Shown here one piece after another: positions 1 through 5,101 of a DNA stretch of 7,028 nucleotides. The position numbers and the translations under genes are program-made. Position 1 is the stretch's first letter; each line of letters opens with the position of its first letter. The stretch is from Chloroflexales bacterium (GTDB taxonomy: Bacteria > Chloroflexota > Chloroflexia > Chloroflexales > Chloroflexaceae), in NCBI GenBank assembly GCA_013336035.1, contig JAAXUL010000419.1:1-7028 (forward strand). The letters run 5' to 3'. The notes below the pieces were generated by a model, which made no database searches, had not been told where the DNA came from, and saw only the letters and a list, made by a program, of their open reading frames with translations.

Positions 1-1
1 C

Positions 2-139
2 GCCTTCGCCGCCCGCCTGCGCGCGGGGGCGCTGCCCGCGACCTCGGGGCCGCCCGCCCTGCCGCTGGACCCCGAGCGCTACTGGCGCGACCCCGCCACC
101 ACGCTGATGGGCCTGTGGGAAGACTGGCATCGGCGCTAG
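2..139 (+). CDS. C-terminal fragment of an unrecognised protein
   Basis: An open frame enters from the left edge and ends at TAG 137-139, giving 45 visible residues that start AFAARLRAG and end LMGLWEDWHRR. The piece is Ala/Arg/Pro rich, then carries an aromatic, charged end (ERYWRD, LWEDWHRR), more like a genuine protein C-terminus than random GC-rich frame. No family can be named from so little. The stop codon shares two bases with the trmD stop on the other strand (CTAG at 136-139), which supports this frame because convergent genes in this window pack end to end. The 5' part lies outside the window. Confidence 0.6.
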   Translation, partial: AFAARLRAGALPATSGPPALPLDPERYWRDPATTLMGLWEDWHRR

Positions 140-879
140 CCCGGCCCCCACCCCAGATCCGCCAGGTACACCAGGTCCTCGCGCGTCAGGTGGCCGTCGG
201 CGTGAGCGCGAGCCAGCAGGTCGGGGCGGCGGGCGAGCGTGCGGCGCAGGCGCTCGCGGCGGCGCCACTTCGCCACCTCGCCGTGGTGGCCCGAGACCAG
301 CACCGGCGGGACGGGCCGCTCCTCCCAGACGGCGGGCCGGGTGTAGTGGGGGTACTCGAGCAGCCCGTCGCTGTGGCTCTCCTCGGCGGTCGACTCGGCG
401 TCGATCACGCCGGGGACCAGGCGGGCCACGGCGTCGAGCACCACCATGGCCGCCAGCTCGCCGCCGGTGAGCACATAGTCGCCGATGCTCAGCTCGCGGG
501 TGACCAGGGCCTCGCGCACGCGCTCGTCGAGGCCCTCGTAGTGGCCGCACACAAGCACGATCCGCTCCTCGCGGCTCAGCTCGTGGGCGATAGCCTGGGT
601 GAAGGGCTCGCCGTCCGGCGAGAGCAGGATCACGGGGGGCGCGCCAGCGCCGGCGACGGCGCGGATGCAGGCCGCCAGAGGCTCGGCCTTCATCACCATG
701 CCGGCGCCCCCGCCATAGGGCGCGTCATCGGCGGTGCGGTGCCGGTCGGTCGCCCAGTCGCGGATATTGTGCAGCCGAGCCTCGATCAGGCCGGCCTGCT
801 GCGCCCGCTTAAGGATGCTCTCGGTCGTCGGGCCCACAAACATGCCGGGGAAGAGCGTCAGGATGTCGAACGTGAGCAT
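136..879 (-). CDS. trmD: tRNA (guanine-N1)-methyltransferase TrmD
   Basis: TrmD transfers a methyl group from S-adenosylmethionine to N1 of G37 in tRNAs with G36G37, preventing +1 frameshifting; it is a cytosolic homodimer with a SPOUT trefoil-knot fold. The 247 residues match the usual length of about 240-255. Visible family signatures are the N-terminal FDILTLFPGMF (4-14), YGGGAGMVMK (55-64), the cofactor-loop segment GHYEGLDERV (112-121), SIGDYVLTGGELA (131-143), VARLVPGV (151-158, Arg153 matching the conserved Arg), and GLLEYPHYTRP (172-182) followed by VPPVLVSGHH. The ATG at 879-877 follows the hydrolase stop with no gap and has GAGGG at 888-884, so translation is probably coupled. The usual ribosomal-protein neighbours are absent. 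One oddity is Glu167 where the E. coli enzyme has catalytic Asp169, by my alignment. The identification is very secure. Confidence 0.97.
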   Translation of the reverse strand: MLTFDILTLFPGMFVGPTTESILKRAQQAGLIEARLHNIRDWATDRHRTADDAPYGGGAGMVMKAEPLAACIRAVAGAGAPPVILLSPDGEPFTQAIAHELSREERIVLVCGHYEGLDERVREALVTRELSIGDYVLTGGELAAMVVLDAVARLVPGVIDAESTAEESHSDGLLEYPHYTRPAVWEERPVPPVLVSGHHGEVAKWRRRERLRRTLARRPDLLARAHADGHLTREDLVYLADLGWGPG

Positions 880-1791
880 CTAGCCCTCGAGGCTGCCGAG
901 GTACTGGTCGAAGAAGCCGCTCACGCGCCGGCAGTACTCCGGGCGGTCGAGGAAGTAGGCCCCGCAGTGCTCGACCCCGGGGACGACCCAGAGCTCGCGG
1001 GGCTCGCCGGCGGCGGCGTAGAGCCGGTGGGCGTGCTCGACGGGGACGATGGTGTCGCCCTCGCCGTGGACGACCATGACCGGGCGGGGGGCGATGCGCC
1101 CGACGGCGTCGATGGGCCGCGCGTGGCTGAAGCGGTAGCCGTGGCGCCGGCTGACCACCTCGTCGGCGGCCAGGACCAGGATCTCGGGCGGGATGCGCAG
1201 GACGCTGCGCACGCCGTGGGCGACGACATCGCGCCCGGTGGTGAACGAGCTGTCGGCCACGACGGCGGCGATGGCCGGCTCCTCGGCGGCGGCCAGGATC
1301 GAGACGGCGGCGCCCATCGAGAAGCCCACGACCCCAATGCGGGCGCGCGGCTCACGCCCGCGGGTGAAGGCGACGGCGGCCCGCAGGTCGTCGACCTCGC
1401 GGCTGATCAGAGTCTGGGGCCAGGGGTCCGACTCGCCGCGGCCGCGGAAGTCGAAGAGCAGTACGCTGAAGCCGGCCCGCCACATGCTCGTGCCAATGCC
1501 GAGCATGTCATCCTTGCGGCCGCCGTGGCCGTGACAGCCGATCACGACGCCGCGCGGGGCCTCCTGAGGCAGCCACCAGCCGCTCAGGCGCAGGCCGTCG
1601 CCGCTGGTGAAGCTGACCGGCTCGTAGGTCGCGCCGAGCTCCCCGGGGGGGAAGGTATAGTCATCCATGAATGATCGGCGCGGCTCGGGGCTGACGCGGG
1701 TGCTGACGTACCAGGCGGCGCCGAGGGCGCCGCCGAGGGCGCCGAGCGCGCTGCTGATCATCAGGGGAAGCAGTGGGGTTTGCCGGGTCAT
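880..1791 (-). CDS. Membrane-anchored alpha/beta hydrolase
   Basis: This is a serine hydrolase of the alpha/beta fold (prolyl-oligopeptidase/BAAT-like group); the substrate, probably an ester or peptide-like bond, cannot be read from sequence. With the start at 1791 it has 303 residues. Residues 8-29 form a hydrophobic segment with Gly at 17, 20, 21 and 24, most likely an uncleaved anchor placing the catalytic domain outside the membrane. The oxyanion-side motif is GCHGHGG (85-91), the nucleophile elbow is GFSMG with Ser158, the acid is Asp246 in HGEGDTIVP, and the base is His275 in PGVEHCG. A frame-compatible GTG at 1821 would add ten residues. I prefer ATG 1791 because AAGGTG lies just upstream and a likely -10 box at 1836-1831 leaves almost no leader for 1821. 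The gene abuts trmD and follows the GNAT gene after a 69-base gap. Confidence 0.88.
   Translation of the reverse strand: MTRQTPLLPLMISSALGALGGALGAAWYVSTRVSPEPRRSFMDDYTFPPGELGATYEPVSFTSGDGLRLSGWWLPQEAPRGVVIGCHGHGGRKDDMLGIGTSMWRAGFSVLLFDFRGRGESDPWPQTLISREVDDLRAAVAFTRGREPRARIGVVGFSMGAAVSILAAAEEPAIAAVVADSSFTTGRDVVAHGVRSVLRIPPEILVLAADEVVSRRHGYRFSHARPIDAVGRIAPRPVMVVHGEGDTIVPVEHAHRLYAAAGEPRELWVVPGVEHCGAYFLDRPEYCRRVSGFFDQYLGSLEG
884..888 (-). promoter_or_regulatory. Ribosome binding site of trmD inside the hydrolase gene
   Basis: On the minus strand GAGGG lies in the last codons of the hydrolase gene, four bases before the trmD ATG. The hydrolase TAG sits between them and directly touches the ATG, an arrangement that favours re-initiation by the same ribosome. 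Confidence 0.6.
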
Positions 1792-1830
1792 ACACCTTAT
1801 CCAGTCGTGAGAGAAGATCACGCCCGGGGC

Positions 1831-1836
1831 ATTGTA
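1831..1836 (-). promoter_or_regulatory. Possible -10 box for the hydrolase-trmD unit
   Basis: In the 69-base gap after the GNAT gene, the minus strand reads GGGTACAATG; TACAAT matches five of six consensus -10 bases. No convincing -35 hexamer lies 16-18 bases upstream. Transcription would begin near 1824, giving a leader of about 33 bases to ATG 1791. The same hexamer occurs ahead of the GNAT gene. It could be an internal promoter adding to read-through from that gene, or a chance match. Confidence 0.35.
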
Positions 1837-1860
1837 CCCGAAAACGCGGGGGGAGCCCGC

Positions 1861-2460
1861 CTACTCCGGCGAAGTGAAGGGGAAGTAGGGCATGGCGGTG
1901 TCGGCCAGCTGCACGTCCATCTCGTAGAGGCCCGCGCTGTAGCGGCCCTTGTAGGGCACGCCGAGGCCATGGACGAGGGCGATCATGCCGCAGTTGTCGG
2001 CGTGGGTCAGGAGGACCATATGGCGCAGGCCATGGGCTAGGGCCACCTGCACCAGCAGGTCAAAGAGCTGCCGGCCGAGGCCGAGGCCCTGGAAGTCGTC
2101 GCGGATGACGATCGAGCCCTCGCAGGTGTCTTCGCGGAGCGCGAGGCAGGAGTAGCGGGCCACCGCTATGGCCTCCTCGCGGCCGTCCTCGTCGGTCACC
2201 GCGATCAGGGCCGTCTCTATCTCCGGGTCGATCGTGGCCAGGCGCTGGGTCTCACGGTGGAGCCGCTCCTCCTCGATATTATCCAGGGGCACGAAGAAGC
2301 GGCGGTAGCGCGTCTCTGACGAGAGCTTATAGAACATGCGCTCGAGCAGCTCGGCGTCATCCTGACGCATGTGGCGCACGCGCAGCTGACGGCCGTCGGG
2401 GGCCTCTATGTGTACGATGGCGCAAAGATTTGGCTGGTTGGGAAGGATGATCTGACCCAT
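1861..2460 (-). CDS. GNAT-family N-acetyltransferase
   Basis: This is a single-domain acetyl-CoA-dependent acetyltransferase of 199 residues, presumably cytosolic. The acetyl-CoA binding motif A is visible as DDFQGLGLGRQLFDLL (121-136, Q/RxxGxG at 124-129), preceded by strand segments TALIAVTD (83-90) and GSIVIR (115-120). The N-terminal stretch LRVRHMRQDDAELLERMFYKLSSETRYRRFF (26-56) resembles the GNAT domain of Pat-type protein lysine acetyltransferases, but there is no attached CoA-ligase-like or cyclic-nucleotide-binding domain, so a protein substrate is only a possibility. The ATG at 2460-2458 has no clear Shine-Dalgarno sequence. An in-frame TAG sits one codon upstream, ending a short ORF in the same frame, so the ATG cannot be moved far upstream. 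It is the first gene of a minus-strand run with the hydrolase and trmD. Confidence 0.88.
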   Translation of the reverse strand: MGQIILPNQPNLCAIVHIEAPDGRQLRVRHMRQDDAELLERMFYKLSSETRYRRFFVPLDNIEEERLHRETQRLATIDPEIETALIAVTDEDGREEAIAVARYSCLALREDTCEGSIVIRDDFQGLGLGRQLFDLLVQVALAHGLRHMVLLTHADNCGMIALVHGLGVPYKGRYSAGLYEMDVQLADTAMPYFPFTSPE

Positions 2461-2463
2461 AGA

Positions 2464-2514
2464 CTATGTCCGTATCCAGTGAGGCGGCAGGCGCAGTGTG
2501 CTGCGCTGCGTCAT
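2464..2514 (-). other. Possible 16-codon leader ORF ahead of the GNAT gene
   Basis: An ATG at 2514-2512, preceded by GGAG only two bases away, opens a 16-residue frame (MTQRSTLRLPPHWIRT) that ends at TAG 2466-2464. It is in the same frame as the GNAT gene, with one codon (TCT) between the amber stop and the GNAT ATG. The GNAT start lacks its own ribosome site, so the mini-ORF could deliver ribosomes by re-initiation. The very short SD spacing and small size mean it may equally be fortuitous. Confidence 0.22.
2491..2506. repeat. Perfect 6-bp hairpin in the GNAT leader
   Basis: GCGCAG (2491-2496) and CTGCGC (2501-2506) are exact inverted repeats around a four-base loop, TGTG. The hairpin lies between the GNAT -10 element and its start codon, within the possible leader ORF. 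There is no U-run on either side, so it is not an intrinsic terminator; short GC stems are common in DNA of this composition. Confidence 0.4.
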
Positions 2515-2523
2515 AACTCCATG

Positions 2524-2532
2524 TGGTACATT
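2524..2532 (+). promoter_or_regulatory. Probable extended -10 promoter of miaA
   Basis: The plus strand carries TGGTACATT: an extended TG, one base, then TACATT (four of six -10 bases). No good -35 hexamer precedes it, as expected for an extended -10 promoter. Initiation would fall near 2539, past the GTG at 2523 and within the ATG at 2538, pointing to GTG 2574 as the translation start. It overlaps the minus-strand element by three bases. Confidence 0.4.
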
Positions 2533-2538
2533 GTAGCA
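2530..2538 (-). promoter_or_regulatory. Probable extended -10 promoter of the GNAT gene
   Basis: Read on the minus strand this is TGCTACAAT: the extended TGn motif followed by TACAAT, five of six consensus bases. A recognisable -35 is lacking. Initiation near 2523 would give a leader of about 60 bases before the GNAT ATG, containing the GC hairpin and the mini-ORF. It faces and overlaps the miaA -10 element. Confidence 0.5.
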
Positions 2539-2560
2539 TGCGGGAGTTACGGGCTTCTCA

Positions 2561-2565
2561 GAGGG
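2561..2565 (+). promoter_or_regulatory. Ribosome binding site favouring the GTG start of miaA
   Basis: GAGGG lies eight bases before GTG 2574, a good Shine-Dalgarno match and spacing. The alternative starts, GTG 2523 and ATG 2538, have no purine-rich sequence at a proper distance and would add 17 or 12 residues that MiaA proteins normally lack. Confidence 0.55.
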
Positions 2566-2573
2566 CAGCGCTG

Positions 2574-3479
2574 GTGCATAACAGACCGTTAATAACCCTT
2601 ATAGCAATCGTTGGTCCAACCGCTGTGGGCAAGACCGCCCTCGCCGTGGCTATGGCCCGGCAGATCGGCGGAGAGATCGTCTCAGCTGACTCACGGCAGA
2701 TCTACCGGCACATGGATATCGGCACGGCCAAGCCCGCCCCTGAGGAGCAGGCCGCCGCCCGCCACCACCTGATCGACATCCGCGACCCCGACGAGGAGTT
2801 CTCACTGGCGACCTACCAGGAGCTGGCGCGGGCGGCCATCGACGATATCGCCGGGCGCGAGCGGGCGCCCCTGCTGGTGGGCGGCACAGGCCAGTACCTC
2901 GCCGCCCTGCTCGAGGGCTGGCAGATCCCCCGCGTCGCCCCCCAGCCCGAGCTACGCGCCGCCCTCGAGCGCGAGGCGGCCGAGCTGGGGGCCGCGGCCC
3001 TGCACCGCCGCCTGGCCGCCGCGGACCCACGGGCGGCGTCGCAGATCGCCCCCGCCAACGTGCGCCGGGTTGTGCGCGCCCTCGAGGTCTACCTGGTCAC
3101 CGGCCGCCCGATCTCCGAGCAGCAGACCCGCGAGCCGCCGCCCTACGCCGTGCGGACGATCTGGCTCAGCCGGCCCCGCGACGAGCTCTACGCCCGCGCC
3201 GACGCCCGGGTGGACGCGATGCTGGCGGCCGGGCTGGCCGACGAGGTGGCGGGCCTGGCCCGGCGGGGCTACGGCTGGGATCTGCCGGCGCTGTCGAGCC
3301 TTGGCTACATCCAGCTCAGGCCCTACGTCGAGGGCGCGGCGAGCCTCGCGGCCTGCGCCGAGCGGCTGAAGTTCGACACCCACAGCTTTATCCGCCGGCA
3401 GGGGGCCTGGTTTAAGCGCCTGCCTGGCCTCGAGGTCTGGGCGCCGGAGCACCCGGCGTGGCGGGCGCTTGTCTCATGA
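2574..3479 (+). CDS. miaA: tRNA dimethylallyltransferase MiaA
   Basis: MiaA attaches the dimethylallyl group of DMAPP to N6 of A37 in tRNAs reading codons that begin with U, the first step towards ms2i6A. From GTG 2574 it has 301 residues, a normal family length. Visible signatures are the P-loop GPTAVGKT (14-21), SADSRQIYRHMDIGTAKP (38-54), IRDPDEEFSLATYQELA (69-85), LVGGTGQYL (101-109), NVRRVVRALEVYLVTGRPIS (162-181), SSLGYIQL (241-248) and the C-terminal DTHSFIRRQGAWFKR (268-282). The start is a choice: GTG 2523 or ATG 2538 would lengthen the N-terminus, but GTG 2574 has a GAGGG site, places ITLIAIVGPTAVGKT at the usual distance from the N-terminus, and lies beyond the likely transcription start. 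The gene ends in TGA abutting the RDD-gene stop. MiaB, which acts next in the pathway, is not in the window. Confidence 0.95.
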   Translation: MHNRPLITLIAIVGPTAVGKTALAVAMARQIGGEIVSADSRQIYRHMDIGTAKPAPEEQAAARHHLIDIRDPDEEFSLATYQELARAAIDDIAGRERAPLLVGGTGQYLAALLEGWQIPRVAPQPELRAALEREAAELGAAALHRRLAAADPRAASQIAPANVRRVVRALEVYLVTGRPISEQQTREPPPYAVRTIWLSRPRDELYARADARVDAMLAAGLADEVAGLARRGYGWDLPALSSLGYIQLRPYVEGAASLAACAERLKFDTHSFIRRQGAWFKRLPGLEVWAPEHPAWRALVS

Positions 3480-4268
3480 GCCCGCGCCGTCGGGCGCGTA
3501 GAAGACCCGGTACTCGCGCACGAAGTGCTCGACGAAGCGCTCGGGGTCGCCCCCGGACGGCAGGCCGAGGCGCGCGCGCAGCGCTGCCGCCAGGTCTTGC
3601 GCCAGGTTGGCCCGGCGCTCCCCGCCGAGGTCGTCGCGGCGGCGCAGGAACTCCTGGGCCAGCTCGTAGTCGTCGGCGCGGGCGAGGTGGAGATTGGGCA
3701 GCAGCGGGGCGGCCGGGGCGTCGAGGGCGCGCGGCGGCACAGCGGCCGGGGCCGCGCCACTGGAAAGCGCGTCGAGGGTGAGGGCGGGGCCCTCGCGCAC
3801 CACCAGGGTGCCGGCGGCCAGATCGCCCAGGCGGCGGGCCCGCCCGTCGGCGAACATCACCAGCACGCCGAGGCCATAGAAGAAGGGCAGAAAGTCGACC
3901 AGGCGGAGGAGGTTGCGGATGGCCGAGGCGCTGAAGTCGATCGGGCGCCCGCCCTCACGGATGACCCGCAGGCCGAAGAGGCGCCGGCCGGGGCTCTGGC
4001 CAGACCAGGCCAGATCGAAGGCCAGGTAGTAGCTCCAGAGCAGCGCGAAAGACAGGAGCACCCAGATAGCGAGGATGAGCGGGCCGAAGAGGTCGGCCAT
4101 GCTGCCCGCCACGCCCGCCACGCCGACCACGACCGCCCCAAGGGCAACCTGCAGCAGCAGGATCAGCAGCGTGTCCACGGCGGCGGCCAGGCAGCGCGAG
4201 CCGGCCCCCGCCACTGTATAGTAGATCGCCACCACCTCGGGCGTCTCGACGGCGTACAGGTCTTCCAT
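3474..4268 (-). CDS. RDD-family membrane protein with soluble C-terminal tail
   Basis: This is an integral membrane protein of the RDD family (264 residues from ATG 4268), of unproven function; some relatives are linked to ion exchange or to SpoIIM/MoxR-type clusters. Hydrophobic segments lie at about 31-52, 62-85 and 120-140. The family's Arg and Asp are seen in GSRCLAAAVDTLL (Arg25, Asp32), followed by SGQSPGRRLFGLRVI (89-103) and the closing RRLGDLAAGTLVVRE (145-159). About 100 residues then follow: a Pro/Ala-rich linker and a charged helical region (YELAQEFLRRRDDL, RANLAQDLAAALRARLGLP, PERFVEHFVREYRVF) with no membrane segment. An in-frame GTG at 4298 would add ten residues; ATG 4268 gives the more typical N-terminus (MEDLYAVETPE), though neither has a strong ribosome site. 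It lies just downstream of the histidine-phosphatase gene and is probably co-transcribed. Confidence 0.85.
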   Translation of the reverse strand: MEDLYAVETPEVVAIYYTVAGAGSRCLAAAVDTLLILLLQVALGAVVVGVAGVAGSMADLFGPLILAIWVLLSFALLWSYYLAFDLAWSGQSPGRRLFGLRVIREGGRPIDFSASAIRNLLRLVDFLPFFYGLGVLVMFADGRARRLGDLAAGTLVVREGPALTLDALSSGAAPAAVPPRALDAPAAPLLPNLHLARADDYELAQEFLRRRDDLGGERRANLAQDLAAALRARLGLPSGGDPERFVEHFVREYRVFYAPDGAGS

Positions 4269-4274
4269 ATATGG
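4265..4274. repeat. 10-bp AT-cored palindrome over the RDD gene start
   Basis: CCATATATGG is a perfect ten-base palindrome whose left half contains the RDD start codon (ATG at 4268-4266 on the minus strand). Its AT core stands out in GC-rich surroundings. It might bind a regulator, form a small start-site hairpin or be coincidental. Confidence 0.3.
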
Positions 4275-4303
4275 CGGTGCGCCAGGGCGGGGCGGCACCT
4301 GGC

Positions 4304-4978
4304 CTAAAGGCTCGGGCGCTCTGCGTCGTCGGGAGGAGAGGAGACGAGATCAGGCTGGTGCTCCTCCTCCAGGTGGGACATATCATTGGCACACACGATC
4401 TCCCAGCCGGCGGGGCTGATGCGCACGATGGTGATCGAGGTATTGCCGATATGCGGGAAGCGCTTGAAGCCATCGCCGTGGAAGCTCTCGGCGTGGGCCA
4501 GGAGCATGCGGATGCAGCCGCCGTGGGTCACCAGCCCGAGGGTGGCGCCCTCGTGGTGGTTGGCGATGGCGTCTACGGCCTCGACCACGCGCTTGCGCAG
4601 AGCGCTCAGGGTCTCGCCGCCGCCGCGCGGGATGTCCTGGCCCTGCTCGAGGAGCGCGATCTCGGTTGGGTGGGTCACCTTGATCTCATTGTAGTTCAGG
4701 CCGCTCCAGGTGCCGAGGTCGATCTCGCGCAGGTTGGGCAGCAGCTGCACCGGGACCTTCACGGCGGCCCCGACCTCCCAGGCCGTCTGGAAGGCCCGGG
4801 CGAGATCGCTGCTATAGATAGCGTCGAACTGCACGCCCTCGCGGGCGAGGCGCCTGGCGACAATGCGGGCCTGCTTATAGCCAAGCTCGTTGAGCGGTAC
4901 GTCGGCGTGACCTTGCCAGCGCCCAGCGAGGTTCCAGTCCGTCTCGCCGTGGCGGATCAGATAGACGGTGGTGGTCAT
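4304..4978 (-). CDS. Histidine phosphatase / phosphoglycerate mutase-like protein
   Basis: This is a cytosolic member of the histidine phosphatase superfamily, 224 residues, which forms a phosphohistidine intermediate. The RHG motif is LIRHGETDWN with Arg9, His10 and Glu12; further catalytic-pocket residues are Arg61 (SSDLARAFQT), Glu85 (LREIDLGTWSGL) and the second His152 (LVTHGG). The pattern, including GRWQGHADVPLNELGYKQA (19-37), is that of cofactor-independent-of-BPG GpmB/CobC/PhoE-like enzymes. Such proteins are often labelled phosphoglycerate mutase but may hydrolyse other phosphoesters, including alpha-ribazole phosphate; no cobalamin gene is nearby, so I give no symbol. The ATG at 4978 follows GAGG (4989-4986) at seven bases. 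The last 20 or so residues (EEEHQPDLVSSPPDDAERPSL) form a polar tail that looks disordered. The RDD gene follows closely on the same strand. Confidence 0.88.
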   Translation of the reverse strand: MTTTVYLIRHGETDWNLAGRWQGHADVPLNELGYKQARIVARRLAREGVQFDAIYSSDLARAFQTAWEVGAAVKVPVQLLPNLREIDLGTWSGLNYNEIKVTHPTEIALLEQGQDIPRGGGETLSALRKRVVEAVDAIANHHEGATLGLVTHGGCIRMLLAHAESFHGDGFKRFPHIGNTSITIVRISPAGWEIVCANDMSHLEEEHQPDLVSSPPDDAERPSL

Positions 4979-4985
4979 CAGTCTG

Positions 4986-4989
4986 CCTC
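4986..4989 (-). promoter_or_regulatory. Ribosome binding site of the histidine phosphatase gene
   Basis: GAGG on the minus strand, within TGAGGC, lies seven bases before ATG 4978 and fixes that start. Confidence 0.6.
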
Positions 4990-5020
4990 ATTCAGGAACA
5001 TCGAGCTAATGCTAGGGCGC

Positions 5021-5029
5021 ATCATACCA
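5021..5029 (-). promoter_or_regulatory. Extended -10 promoter of the phosphatase-RDD unit
   Basis: The minus strand reads TGGTATGAT: extended TG, one base, then TATGAT, five of six consensus bases. The hexamer 17 bases upstream is GC-rich and does not resemble a -35. Transcription would start near 5014, leaving a leader of about 36 bases. It diverges from the amidohydrolase promoter about 30 bases away. Confidence 0.5.
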
Positions 5030-5057
5030 TAGGATTCCCGGCCTGGCCCGCCCCAGG

Positions 5058-5086
5058 TTGACAGAGCGCTGCGCGGGGGATACGAT
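5058..5086 (+). promoter_or_regulatory. Near-consensus sigma-70-type promoter of the amidohydrolase gene
   Basis: TTGACA (5058-5063) is a perfect -35 hexamer and TACGAT (5081-5086) a four-of-six -10, separated by the ideal 17 bases. Initiation would fall near 5093, giving a leader of about 47 bases to ATG 5140. This is the only promoter in the window with a recognisable -35 element, suggesting strong housekeeping-sigma transcription unless repressed. Confidence 0.7.
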
Positions 5087-5101
5087 GATGCGACGCCCGG
5101 C

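Larger units (their letters stand above)
2514..2549. repeat. 7-bp inverted repeat bracketing divergent promoters
   Basis: TAACTCC (2514-2520) and GGAGTTA (2543-2549) are exact inverted repeats with 22 bases between them. Their centre, near 2531.5, coincides with the centre of the overlapping -10 elements of miaA and the GNAT gene (TACA at 2527-2530, TGTA at 2532-2535). This would suit a dimeric regulator binding both sides of the promoter, but no such regulator is visible nearby and a repeat of this size can arise by chance. Confidence 0.4.

Noticed and set aside
115..1674. A 519-codon open frame on the plus strand, antisense to trmD and the hydrolase
   Set aside because: It spans two recognisable genes on the other strand, gives a low-complexity Ala/Gly/Val/Asp-rich protein with no family features, and is the usual open antisense frame of GC-rich DNA.
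1792..1821. A ten-residue upstream extension of the hydrolase from GTG 1821
   Set aside because: There is no ribosome site before it and it would lie about three bases from the predicted transcription start; ATG 1791 has AAGGTG just upstream.
2523..2573. An N-terminal extension of MiaA from GTG 2523 or ATG 2538
   Set aside because: Neither start has a ribosome site, the residues are not typical of MiaA, and the likely transcription start lies at about 2539. GTG 2574 has GAGGG at good spacing.
3525..4307. A 260-codon plus-strand frame antisense to the RDD gene
   Set aside because: The product is Gln/Ala/Glu/Gly-rich with no membrane segments or motifs, while the minus-strand frame shows clear RDD signatures.
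4303..4312. GCCTAAAGGC as a terminator after the histidine phosphatase
   Set aside because: A three-base stem around the stop codon with no U-run is far too weak, and the RDD gene follows immediately on the same strand.
4271..5032. A 253-codon plus-strand frame antisense to the histidine phosphatase
   Set aside because: The minus strand has an intact RHG phosphatase with all catalytic residues; the plus-strand frame lacks a ribosome site and any recognisable domain.
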